From Actinomycetes bacterium (GTDB lineage: Bacteria; Actinomycetota; Acidimicrobiia; Acidimicrobiales; Bog-793): 34,837 nucleotides of DNA. This document shows, one piece after another, positions 1 through 6,604 of this stretch. A program made the position numbers and the translations under genes. The notes under the pieces are model-generated. The model did no database searches. It saw only the letters and a list, made by a program, of their open reading frames with translations, and was not told where the DNA came from. Location: positions 1-34,837 of the forward strand of contig JAJZZB010000019.1 of the NCBI GenBank assembly GCA_021797795.1, in the 5' to 3' direction. Position 1 is the stretch's first letter, and each line of letters opens with the position of its first letter.

Positions 1-222
1 CTCATCCTGCTCGGCGTGGGCTTTCGCACCCGGGGGATCGCCCCCTACTTCTCCGACGTGAAGCTCCACACCCCTGCCGTCGACCCCGTCGTGCAGGCCC
101 TCACCCTCACCGACGTCGTCGTCGAGGCCGCCGTCACGGCCCTGTTGCTCGCCCTCGCCATCCAGGCGCAGAAGCGGTTCGGGTCGGTGGATCCCGACGA
201 GCTGGCCGAGCTCAAGGGATGA
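1..222 (+). CDS. mnhC: MnhC/NuoK-like antiporter subunit, 3' part only
   Basis: The reading frame is open from the first base of the window, so the start lies outside it. The visible C-terminal 73 residues resemble Mrp (multi-subunit Na+/H+ antiporter) subunit C, a NuoK homologue. They show the family's DP-x2-QALTLTD segment followed by a hydrophobic helix (VVVEAAVTALLLALAIQAQ) and a short charged tail. The protein would sit in the cytoplasmic membrane as a small three-helix subunit of the proton or cation channel. The stop overlaps the next gene's start by four bases (ATGA), so the two are translationally coupled, the usual C-D order of Mrp operons. A NuoK-like subunit of another complex-I-like enzyme is possible; the upstream genes would decide. 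Confidence 0.75.
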   Translation, partial: LILLGVGFRTRGIAPYFSDVKLHTPAVDPVVQALTLTDVVVEAAVTALLLALAIQAQKRFGSVDPDELAELKG

Positions 223-2072
223 GCCACCCGGGCGCGCCCTCGGATGTGCTGCTGCCGCTCGTCGTCGTCGTGCCGCTCCTCGTGGCGGCGGGCGTCTCGG
301 CGCTCAACCCGCTCTTGAAGCCGCACCACCGCCTGCTCGACGCCATCGCCATCACGACCAGCGGGGCCGTGACCACGCTCCTCGTCCTCATCCTCGTCCG
401 GACCTCAGGTGGCCAGCAGCTGTACTGGTTCGCCGGCGTCCGGCCGCACCACGGCATCGCCCTCGGGGTCGACTTCGCAGTCGGGTCGCTCAATGCCGGC
501 CTGGCAGCGCTCGCCGGACTCCTCGTGACGGCCTCCATGGTCTTCTCCTGGCGGTACTTCGAGCAGGTGTCGACCTGGTTCCACGCCCTCATGCTCATGT
601 TCCTCGCCGGAATGGTCGGCTTCTGCCTCACCGGAGACCTGTTCGACCTGTTCGTCTGGTTCGAGGTGATGGGCGTCGCCGCCTACGCCCTCACGGCCTA
701 CCGCAGCGAGGAGAAGGGCCCGCTGCAGGGCGCCTTGAACTTCGCCATCACCAACAGCGTCGCCGCCTATCTCTCGCTCATGGGCATCGCCCTCGTCTAC
801 GCCCGCACCGGAGCCCTCAACATGGCCCAGATCGGCCACGCCCTCGCCGGCCGGCCGGCCGACGGCCTCGTCATCGTCGCCTTCGTCCTCATCCTGATCG
901 GTCTTCTCACCAAGAGCGCCATCGTCCCCTTCCACTTCTGGTTGGCCGACGCCCATGCCGTCGCCCCCACGCCGGTCTGTGTCCTGTTCTCCGGCGTGAT
1001 GGTGGAGCTCGGTCTCTACGGAGTCGCCCGCGTCTACTGGTCGATCTTCGGCGACGCTCTCGGTCACAGGGGGAGCGTGACGGCGGTCTTCATGGCACTC
1101 GGCGTCCTGACGGCGCTCGTCGGCGCGGTCTTCGCCTTCCGCCAGCGCCACCTGAAACGCCTGCTCGCCTTCTCGACGGTGAGCCACGCCGGCCTGTTCC
1201 TGATGGGGCTGGCTGTGCTGAGCCCGCTCGGGCTGGCGGGATCGGCCGCCTACGTGATCGGCCACGGGCTCGTCAAGGCAGCGCTGTTCCTCTGCGCCGG
1301 CATCGTCCTGCACCGCCTCGGGACGATCGACGAGACCGAGCTGCACGGCAGGGGAAGGGAGCTCAAGCTCACCGGGGCGGTCTTCACGCTGGCGGCGCTC
1401 GGGCTGGCGGACCTCCCTCCCTTTGCCACCTATCTCGGCGCCGGGTGGGTCGGCAACACCGCCTCGAGCCACGGGATGGCTTACGTCACGCCGGTGGTCA
1501 TGCTGAGCTCCATCATCGTCGGCGGCGCGGTGCTGAGAGCAGCCGGTGGCATCTTCTTCGGTCTCGGCGATCCCCCGCTCGAGGACGAACGGCGCCGGGA
1601 GGAGTCCCGCGAGGAGACCTCCGAGACCGAGGCGGGCCAGGGCCGCACGCCGCTCACGATGCTCGTCCCGGCCGCCGTGCTCGTGGTGGCCGCCATCGGC
1701 GTCGGCCTCGTGCCGGGGATCGGCGCCGCCATCGAGCACGCCGCCATGCAGCTGGAGGACCAGGCCGGCTACGTGGCGACCGTCCTGCACGGGGCCCACG
1801 TCGTCCACCCGATCACCCCGATGGCTCCCGAGCCGACCGTTCCGAGGCTGATCGACGTGGCGAGCGCCCTCGGGACGGTGGCCGGCAGCGTTCTCGTCGC
1901 CCTGGCTGCCCTCTACCGGCGCCGGCTGCCCGTCCTCGCCGGCTACCGGCGTTCCGAGGTGACCGGCTTCGTCGCCAACAGCCTGCAGAGCGGGGTCGTC
2001 AACGACTACGTCACCTGGATGATGGTGGGCCTCGTCGCCCTCGGAGGAGCCCTCGCCTTCTCGATCCACTGA
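219..2072 (+). CDS. mnhD: MnhD/NuoN-like proton-translocating antiporter subunit
   Basis: This 617-residue polytopic membrane protein belongs to the proton-antiporter (Proton_antipo_M) family of Mrp subunit D and NuoL/M/N. Family residues are visible: the TM5 glutamate in WFEVMG (about residue 148), the TM7 lysine in LLTKSAIVPFHFWLADAH (about 231), and the later lysine in GHGLVKAALF (about 353). It is longer than typical MnhD (about 500). The extra length comes from a charged, Glu/Arg-rich cytoplasmic stretch near residues 450-470 and a C-terminal extension ending in two hydrophobic helices, reminiscent of NuoL-type tails. It is coupled to the upstream MnhC-like gene by ATGA. No MnhE, F or G follows; the next sequence is an IS110 relic. 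Assignment to Mrp rather than another complex-I-like machine is inference from the neighbour. Confidence 0.82.
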   Translation: MSHPGAPSDVLLPLVVVVPLLVAAGVSALNPLLKPHHRLLDAIAITTSGAVTTLLVLILVRTSGGQQLYWFAGVRPHHGIALGVDFAVGSLNAGLAALAGLLVTASMVFSWRYFEQVSTWFHALMLMFLAGMVGFCLTGDLFDLFVWFEVMGVAAYALTAYRSEEKGPLQGALNFAITNSVAAYLSLMGIALVYARTGALNMAQIGHALAGRPADGLVIVAFVLILIGLLTKSAIVPFHFWLADAHAVAPTPVCVLFSGVMVELGLYGVARVYWSIFGDALGHRGSVTAVFMALGVLTALVGAVFAFRQRHLKRLLAFSTVSHAGLFLMGLAVLSPLGLAGSAAYVIGHGLVKAALFLCAGIVLHRLGTIDETELHGRGRELKLTGAVFTLAALGLADLPPFATYLGAGWVGNTASSHGMAYVTPVVMLSSIIVGGAVLRAAGGIFFGLGDPPLEDERRREESREETSETEAGQGRTPLTMLVPAAVLVVAAIGVGLVPGIGAAIEHAAMQLEDQAGYVATVLHGAHVVHPITPMAPEPTVPRLIDVASALGTVAGSVLVALAALYRRRLPVLAGYRRSEVTGFVANSLQSGVVNDYVTWMMVGLVALGGALAFSIH

Positions 2073-2094
2073 GCTGGAGCCGAATTCCCGGTAG

Positions 2095-2410
2095 CTCGGT
2101 CGACACGTCAGTCTTGATCCGGGCGCCCGAGGCCATCGAGATGAGCGAGGCGGCAAGGACCTCACAGGCGACGCCCATCTGGTCGAGCAGTCGGGCGAGG
2201 GCATCTCCGGTGGGTCCGGCCTCGTGACCACGGCCAGGGATCCCCGGTCGCCCCCGGCGGCGATGAACCGGCTCCTCGAGGGCTCGTCGGGGGAGAACCG
2301 CTCGACCACTTCGTATCCGCGCCCGGGGCGAGTGCGCCAGAGGTGACCGAGTGCTCCTGGGCGTCCAGGCCCAACAGGGCCGCCTCAGACCGAAACCGAC
2401 GATGGAACAT
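2095..2410 (-). pseudogene. Decayed IS110-family transposase, N-terminal part
   Basis: Three minus-strand reading frames together spell the start of an IS110 (DEDD-type) transposase. First comes GLDAQEHSVTSGALAPGAD (near 2345-2390), then RFSPDEPSR in a second frame (near 2290-2305). A third frame has HEAGPTGDALARLLDQMGV, then CEVLAASLI, ending at ARIKTD (near 2105). These match the family's usual GLDVHK..., EAGPTG-x-LARxL and RVKTDRRDA segments. Homology stops just after KTD, so the second half of the protein is absent. The frame changes and truncation show it is non-functional. It begins about 20 bases beyond the MnhD-like stop codon. The family call is from motif memory. Confidence 0.6.
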
Positions 2411-2512
2411 GGCCGGCTCCCTGTCTCTGTGGCACCGCCCAACACGGTGCCCCCGCTGGATCGACCTTTCTGAACGGCGCCAGCCGCTCGGGGTCACCGA
2501 GAGCCCGGCCGG

Positions 2513-2527
2513 GGGACCTTCGGCCCT
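2513..2527. promoter_or_regulatory. DevR/DosR-like box
   Basis: The sequence GGGACCTTCGGCCCT is an interrupted inverted repeat, GGG-A-CC...GG-C-CC. It resembles the GGGAC-N4-G-CCC core of actinobacterial DevR/DosR response-regulator boxes. It lies about 35 bases before the remnant oxidoreductase start at 2563 and upstream of the TusE-like gene. A near copy is found before the universal stress gene (9617-9631). Binding by a DevR homologue is inference; no such gene is in the window. Confidence 0.4.
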
Positions 2528-2562
2528 AGCCGGCGACGCACCCCGGCCGGGATGCTTGTCCC

Positions 2563-2700
2563 ATGAGTGCCCGCGTCGTCGTCCTCGGCGGAGCCGCGCG
2601 GACGCTGGCGGCACTCCGGCTGCGAGGGCGGCTCTCGAGCGGGCAGGCGAGGAACACGGTGATCGGCGCCAACGACAGCAGCTGTGCTCGCCCGCCCGGC
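2563..2700 (+). pseudogene. Broken start of an FAD/NAD(P)-dependent oxidoreductase (SQR-like)
   Basis: An ATG opens a 65-codon frame. Its first 45 codons look like the amino-terminal Rossmann segment of sulfide:quinone-oxidoreductase or NDH-2-type flavoproteins: MSARVVVLGG, then LAALRLRGRLSSG, then TVIGANDSS in place of the usual VTVID-x-ND. The second and third glycines of the dinucleotide motif are lost (GGAARTL instead of GGGFGG-L). After about residue 45 similarity ends and the frame runs into arginine-rich nonsense before a stop at 2760. The remaining 300 or so residues of such an enzyme are missing. SQR-like genes are often neighbours of TusE/DsrE sulfur-relay genes, which supports the reading but does not prove it. 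Confidence 0.4.
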
Positions 2701-2793
2701 ACCCGGCGGCGACAGGCTCGGGCTGGGGAGGGACATGCCCGCGCCCGGCAGGCGGCCTGACCCCGTCGCCGCCTGGACGAACGGGGGTGCACC

Positions 2794-3111
2794 GTGCCAG
2801 TGAGGACCTACGCCGGCCGGATGGTCGAGATAGACGAGGAGGGCTACTTCACCGACCCGGCGACCTGGAACGAGGCGATGATCGCCGAGATCGCCCGCGA
2901 CGAAGGGCTCGGCGAGCTCACCGAGCGCCAGCTGCAGGTGGTGCGCTTCATGCGCCAAGAGTACGAGGAGCACGGTGGCGGGCCCTCGGTGCGCATGCTC
3001 GCCAAGACCTCCGACGTCGGCGCGAGGGAGCTCTACGAGCTCTTCCCGAAGGGCCCGGCCAAGGTTGCGGCGAAGATCGCCGGCATCCCCAAGCCGAAGG
3101 GCTGCATGTGA
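2794..3111 (+). CDS. tusE: TusE/DsrC-family sulfur-relay protein
   Basis: This 105-residue cytoplasmic protein accepts or carries sulfur as a persulfide on a C-terminal cysteine in the TusE/DsrC/DsvC family. Family signatures seen are DEEGYFTDPATWNEAMI near residues 14-30, LTERQLQVVRFMRQEY in the middle, and the C-terminal arm IAGIPKPKGCM with the essential penultimate Cys104. The second cysteine of dissimilatory DsrC, eleven residues upstream, is replaced by alanine (KVAAKIAG). It therefore fits a TusE-type single-cysteine carrier rather than the trisulfide-forming DsrC. The GTG start follows a G-rich stretch. It lies just downstream of a degenerate SQR-like fragment. Its present sulfur donor and acceptor are not visible here. 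Confidence 0.85.
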   Translation: MPVRTYAGRMVEIDEEGYFTDPATWNEAMIAEIARDEGLGELTERQLQVVRFMRQEYEEHGGGPSVRMLAKTSDVGARELYELFPKGPAKVAAKIAGIPKPKGCM

Positions 3112-3317
3112 TGCCGGCTCGTGTCGCGGGCGGAGACACCCGGGCCTGCCGGGCATCGCGCCGGTCGTGACCGAGCACCTGAACCAGGCGGCGGAGGGAC
3201 CCGACGTACAGTCCATCCCGGGTCGCCGAGAGCCGCACTCCTCGGCGGGCCTGCCCGGTCCCGACAAGGGCGGCATCATCTTCGAGGTGACCGGCATCAT
3301 CAGCACGGGTGAGCTCC

Positions 3318-3325
3318 AAGGAGGG
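3318..3325 (+). promoter_or_regulatory. Shine-Dalgarno site deciding the PIG-L start
   Basis: AAGGAGGG ends directly against an in-frame ATG at 3326, which is too close for initiation. The in-frame TTG at 3332 stands six bases away, an ideal spacing. The TTG start is therefore preferred. Confidence 0.5.
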
Positions 3326-3331
3326 ATGTGG

Positions 3332-4063
3332 TTGGCCAGATCATCTTCACCTGAGACCGTGGACGGGGGCGCCTCCGGCGAGGAGGGGGGGGTGCTCCTC
3401 GAGCGCCTGGCGGCGGCCGGACCGCTGCTCGCCGTCGTCGCCCATCCCGACGACGAGAGCTTCGGCCTCGGAGCCGTGCTGGCCGCCCTCGGAGCGGCGG
3501 GCGGCGAGGTGCGGGTGCTCTGTTTCACCCACGGCGAGGCGAGCACGCTCGGCGCCCGCGAGGACCTCGGCCGCCTTCGCGAGGAAGAGCTCCAGGCAGC
3601 AGCGGTCCGTCTCGGCCTTGTCGGGGTGAGCCTCTACGACTTCCCCGACGGCGGTCTCGCCACCCTCGAGGACAAGGAGCTGGACGACGTCCTCGAGGAC
3701 CACGTCGCCGGCGTGGCGAGCCTCGTCGCATTCGAGCCGCTCGGGGTCACCGGCCACCCGGACCACGTGGCAGCCACCTCGGCCGCCTGGAGGGCGGCCC
3801 GCCGGCACGGCCTGGCGGTGCTCGAGTGGGGCGTCGCCCCCGCCGTCGCCGAGCAGCTGAACGCCGAGCTCGGGACGGCCTTCTCTCCCCTCGAGGGCCC
3901 CGGCAGCGTCGAGCTCACCGTCGACCGGGCGGTGCAGCGGCAGGCGATCAGCTGCCACGCCAGCCAGGCCGGCGATAACGTCGTCCTCCAGCGCCGCCTC
4001 GCGCTGAGCGTCGACCGGGAACGGGTACGGCTGCGAGAGCCGGCCGAGCCGAGGAGGAGCTGA
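3332..4063 (+). CDS. PIG-L (LmbE-type) deacetylase family protein
   Basis: This zinc-dependent N-deacetylase of the PIG-L/LmbE superfamily removes acetyl groups from GlcNAc-type or thiol-conjugate substrates. The metal-binding AHPDDESFGLG motif is at residues 37-47 and the second histidine motif, GHPDHVAA, is near residue 140. At about 243 residues it is shorter than mycothiol enzymes MshB/Mca (about 290-300), so a mycothiol role is not claimed. The start was taken as TTG 3332 because of the Shine-Dalgarno spacing; ATG 3326 is the alternative. Its stop overlaps the next gene's ATG by one base (TGATG), so it is coupled to the methyltransferase. The substrate is unknown. Confidence 0.82.
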   Translation: MARSSSPETVDGGASGEEGGVLLERLAAAGPLLAVVAHPDDESFGLGAVLAALGAAGGEVRVLCFTHGEASTLGAREDLGRLREEELQAAAVRLGLVGVSLYDFPDGGLATLEDKELDDVLEDHVAGVASLVAFEPLGVTGHPDHVAATSAAWRAARRHGLAVLEWGVAPAVAEQLNAELGTAFSPLEGPGSVELTVDRAVQRQAISCHASQAGDNVVLQRRLALSVDRERVRLREPAEPRRS

Positions 4064-4665
4064 TGGACGCCACGCAGTGGGACACGCGCTACGCCGGTGC
4101 CGACCTCGTCTGGTCGGCCGAGCCGAACCGCTTCCTCGTCCCCGAGGTCGCCGACCTCGCCCCCGGGCGCGCCGTCGACGTCGCCTGCGGCGAGGGACGC
4201 AACGCCATCTGGCTCGCCGCCACCGGCTGGAGGGCGACCGGGGTCGACTTCTCAGCCGTGGCGCTCGACAAGGCACGCCGCCTGGCCGCCTCGAAGGGGG
4301 TCGAGGTCGAGTGGGTGCTGTCCGACGTCGTGGCCTACTTCGACGACCCGCACGAGTTCGACCTCGTCGCCGTCTTCTACCTCCAGCTCCCCCCGCCCGC
4401 CCGCAGCGCCGTGCTGTCGGGGGCCGCCCGGGCGGTCGCGCCGGGCGGTCGCCTCCTCGTCGTCGCCCACGACTCGAGCAACCTCGAGAAGGGCTACGGA
4501 GGGCCGCAGGAGCCGTCGGTCCTCTACCGCCCCGGGGACGTGGTCGCCGACATCGGCGACGTCCTCGAGATCGAGAAGGCAGAGGTCGTCGAGCGGCCCG
4601 TCGCGACCGACGAGGGAGAGCGCGTGGCCCTCGACCTGCTGGTTCGGGCCGTCCGCCCCCACTGA
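4063..4665 (+). CDS. Class I SAM-dependent methyltransferase
   Basis: This 200-residue cytoplasmic methyltransferase has a Rossmann fold. Motif I, VDVACGEGRNAIWLA, is near residues 38-52. An acidic strand end, GVDFSAVALDKAR, follows, then FDLVAVFYLQLP (motif IV region) and a G-rich APGGRLLVV turn. The N-terminal WDTRYAGADLVWSAEPNRFL segment is common in the TehB/thiopurine-methyltransferase-like group. The acceptor cannot be deduced. It overlaps the PIG-L gene by one base, which implies one transcript. The following 100 bases contain a new operator and promoter, so the operon probably ends here. Confidence 0.85.
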   Translation: MDATQWDTRYAGADLVWSAEPNRFLVPEVADLAPGRAVDVACGEGRNAIWLAATGWRATGVDFSAVALDKARRLAASKGVEVEWVLSDVVAYFDDPHEFDLVAVFYLQLPPPARSAVLSGAARAVAPGGRLLVVAHDSSNLEKGYGGPQEPSVLYRPGDVVADIGDVLEIEKAEVVERPVATDEGERVALDLLVRAVRPH

Positions 4666-4689
4666 GCCGCACGGCGTCGCCGGGGAGGA

Positions 4690-4705
4690 ATACCCGGTGG
4701 GGTAT
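4690..4705. promoter_or_regulatory. CstR/CsoR-type operator overlapping a -10 element
   Basis: ATACCCGGTGGGGTAT is a perfect 6-4-6 inverted repeat (ATACCC / GGGTAT) of the type bound by CsoR/CstR-family repressors. The overlapping TATCAT at 4703-4708 fits a -10 hexamer (TAnnnT), so a bound repressor would cover the promoter. It lies about 60 bases before the thioredoxin gene, whose operon encodes a CstR-like repressor. Autoregulation is the natural inference. A second copy with the same 4-base spacer is at 25253-25268. Confidence 0.65.
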
Positions 4706-4764
4706 CATGGTTACTTCTTCCGTGGCACCGCCAAGGGTGCCGATGGATCTGGAGGTAAGCCGAC

Positions 4765-5148
4765 GTGGCGACCACGACCTTGGGCAAGGACAACTTCGAG
4801 CAAGTCGTCAGCGACAACGACATCGTGCTCATCGACTTCTGGGCGTCCTGGTGCGGACCCTGCCGGATGTTCGCCCCGATCTACGAGGAGGCCTCCGAGC
4901 GCCACGGCGGCGTCGTCTTCGGGAAGGTGGACACCGAGGCCGAGCAGGAGCTCGCAGCCACGTTCAACATCATGTCGATCCCGACCCTCATGGTCTTCCG
5001 GGACCAGGTCATGCTCTACGCCCAGCCGGGCGCGCTGCCGGGCGCCTCGCTCGAGAAGCTCATCGAGACGGTGAAGGAGCTCGACATGGATGACGTCCGT
5101 CGCCAGATCAGCGAGACTGAGCAGTCGAAGTCGCCGTCGGCCACCTGA
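4765..5148 (+). CDS. trxA: Thioredoxin-family protein
   Basis: This 127-residue cytoplasmic thiol-disulfide oxidoreductase carries the canonical active site FWASWCGPCRMF (W29-C30-G31-P32-C33) and the cis-proline segment SIPTLMVF. It lacks a signal peptide. The last 20 or so residues form a polar tail beyond the normal 105-residue fold. The GTG start has GGAGGT eight bases upstream. It is the first gene of a putative operon with a CstR-like repressor and a DUF302 protein, preceded by a CstR-type operator. This context suggests a dedicated role in reducing persulfides or protein disulfides during sulfide stress rather than being the housekeeping thioredoxin; that specialisation is inference. 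Confidence 0.9.
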   Translation: MATTTLGKDNFEQVVSDNDIVLIDFWASWCGPCRMFAPIYEEASERHGGVVFGKVDTEAEQELAATFNIMSIPTLMVFRDQVMLYAQPGALPGASLEKLIETVKELDMDDVRRQISETEQSKSPSAT

Positions 5149-5194
5149 GTCACCGGCGAGTGGGGCCGAGCGCCGAGGAGAAGGAGGGCCAGGG

Positions 5195-5464
5195 ATGCAG
5201 TTGCCGGACGACGTGACCGACGATGTGAGGAAGCGTCTGCGCCGCGTGGCGGGACAGGTCCAGGGGGTCGAGCGCATGCTCGGCGAGGGCCGCGAGTGCC
5301 GTGACGTCCTCGCACAGCTGTCGGCGGCCACCAAGGCGCTCGAGCAGGCCGGCTTCCGCCTCGTGGCGGCCGGCCTCACCTACTGCCTCGAGAATCCCGA
5401 GGAGGCAGAGGCCGATGGGTACGCTCTCGAGAGCGTGCAGAAGATGTTCATGAAGCTCGCCTAA
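5195..5464 (+). CDS. CstR-like (CsoR/RcnR family) transcriptional repressor
   Basis: This 89-residue all-helical DNA-binding repressor belongs to the metal- and persulfide-sensing CsoR/RcnR/FrmR/CstR family. The family core VRKRLRRVAGQVQGVERML is at residues 11-29. The two sensor cysteines are Cys35 (GRECRDVLAQL) and Cys64 (LTYCLEN), 29 apart as in the family. The copper-binding histidine expected four residues before the second cysteine is glycine (Gly60). A two-Cys, no-His pattern matches CstR persulfide sensors better than Cu(I)-sensing CsoR. ATG 5195 has AAGGAGG upstream. It sits between a thioredoxin and a DUF302 gene and probably represses its own operon through the palindrome at 4690-4705. 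The sensing chemistry is inferred from residues. Confidence 0.85.
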   Translation: MQLPDDVTDDVRKRLRRVAGQVQGVERMLGEGRECRDVLAQLSAATKALEQAGFRLVAAGLTYCLENPEEAEADGYALESVQKMFMKLA

Positions 5465-5472
5465 GGAGAACC

Positions 5473-5862
5473 ATGCAAGGAATCGAGACCACCGTCGACC
5501 TGCCCCTGGCGGCGGCCGAGGAGTCGGTGCGAGAGCAGCTGGCGGTCGAGGGCTTCGGGGTCCTCACCGAGATCGACGTCGCCGCCACGCTGAAGCAGAA
5601 GCTCGGCGTCGACCGTGCGCCGCTCAAGATCCTCGGCGCCTGCAACCCCGCCCTCGCCCACCAGGCGCTCGGGATCGACCCGGCGGCCGCCCTCGTGCTG
5701 CCGTGCAACGTGGTGCTCGAGGCGCTCGGCGACGAGCGAACCAAGGTCTGGATCGCCGACCCCGGCGAGCTCATGCCCGGCGCCGAGTTCGAGGCCCTCG
5801 CCGGCGAGGCCCGTCAGCGCCTCGAGCGCCTGGCCGGTCGGCTCGGCTCGGCTGCCGCCTAG
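5473..5862 (+). CDS. DUF302 domain protein
   Basis: This 129-residue soluble protein has the DUF302 fold. The recognisable pattern is an early helix (AAAEESVREQLAVEGFGVLTEIDV), the ILGACNP motif around Cys57, and LPCNVV around Cys78, with a helical C-terminus. Its biochemical role is not established. Members are frequently encoded beside CsoR/CstR regulators and sulfur-handling genes, as here. The start ATG lies eight bases after the repressor's stop and is preceded by AAGGAGA, so it is the third gene of the operon. The two conserved cysteines make a thiol-linked function plausible, which is inference. Confidence 0.8.
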   Translation: MQGIETTVDLPLAAAEESVREQLAVEGFGVLTEIDVAATLKQKLGVDRAPLKILGACNPALAHQALGIDPAAALVLPCNVVLEALGDERTKVWIADPGELMPGAEFEALAGEARQRLERLAGRLGSAAA

Positions 5863-6604
5863 GACGTCGCCCGCCCTGACCTCGTCGCCGGGCAGCCGAG
5901 CGAGGGAGGCCGCCGTGGCCTCTCTCCTCGCGGCGATCGGTCGCCTGGAAGCAGTCCGACAGGCAGGCCAGCCCGTCCTCGCCGCCCTCTCGGACGCCGC
6001 CGAGGCCTCGGCCACCGGCACTGGTACCAGACGTCGTTCAGCGGGCTCAGCTCCGACCAACCGCCCGATGTAGTCCTCGGGGTCCTCGAGACTGCTGTAG
6101 CCCTCTGTGGGCCGCCTGGCGGCGCCTCGAGGGTGCTCGGGCTCTCCGGTTGGCCCGTCGCGACGAAGGCGTGGAGGGCGAGGCCGGCGAGGATCTCGCC
6201 CGACGAGAAGGTCGGCAGCCTGAGATCGCCCGAGCACGTCGAAGGCCTGCCCGAGCCCGTGGATCGTGAGGAGATCGAGAGCGGCCGGATCCAGGCCGTC
6301 GGTGCCGCCGCCGTGGGTCGCACCCGACCTCCGAGAGCCGCGCGGCTCGCCTTGCGCGATGCCCCGTCGCACCGCCTCCCACAGCTGCCCCCTTCCGCGG
6401 GCTTGACCGCCACGCCGGGGCGGATCTGGTCGTCGTCGGAGAACGCCACGCCGTACGGCTGCCCGCTCTCCCGGTCCGCCTCGCCGGCGACGACGACGGC
6501 ACGGGCGCGCTCGAGGCTCCCATCGCTGTAGCGCACCGCGAACCGGTGGCCGCCGAAGCGAGAGAGCCTCGATCCGAGCGTCACTGTCCGAGCCTCGCGG
6601 CGGC
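5863..6604 (-). pseudogene. Decayed unidentified gene between two intact genes
   Basis: No intact gene is supported in these 740 bases. On the minus strand, protein-like segments alternate between two frames. The first is FGGHRFAVRYSDGSLERA and DDDQIRPGVAVKPAE (near 6420-6560). The second frame gives LWEAVRRGIAQGE and LDLLTIHGLGQAFDVLG (near 6240-6390). The first frame returns with SGEILAGLALHAFVATGQP (near 6150-6200), then the second with SSLEDPEDYIGRLVGAEPAE (near 6040-6100). Such frame switching suggests a gene that followed the aminotransferase on the same strand and has suffered indels. I do not recognise the family. Confidence 0.3.

Noticed and set aside
405-2309. A 634-codon open frame antisense to the MnhD-like gene
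   Set aside because: Its translation is Asp/Glu/His/Gly-rich without motifs. It is a mirror of the GC-rich plus-strand codons, and the opposite frame encodes a clear membrane protein.
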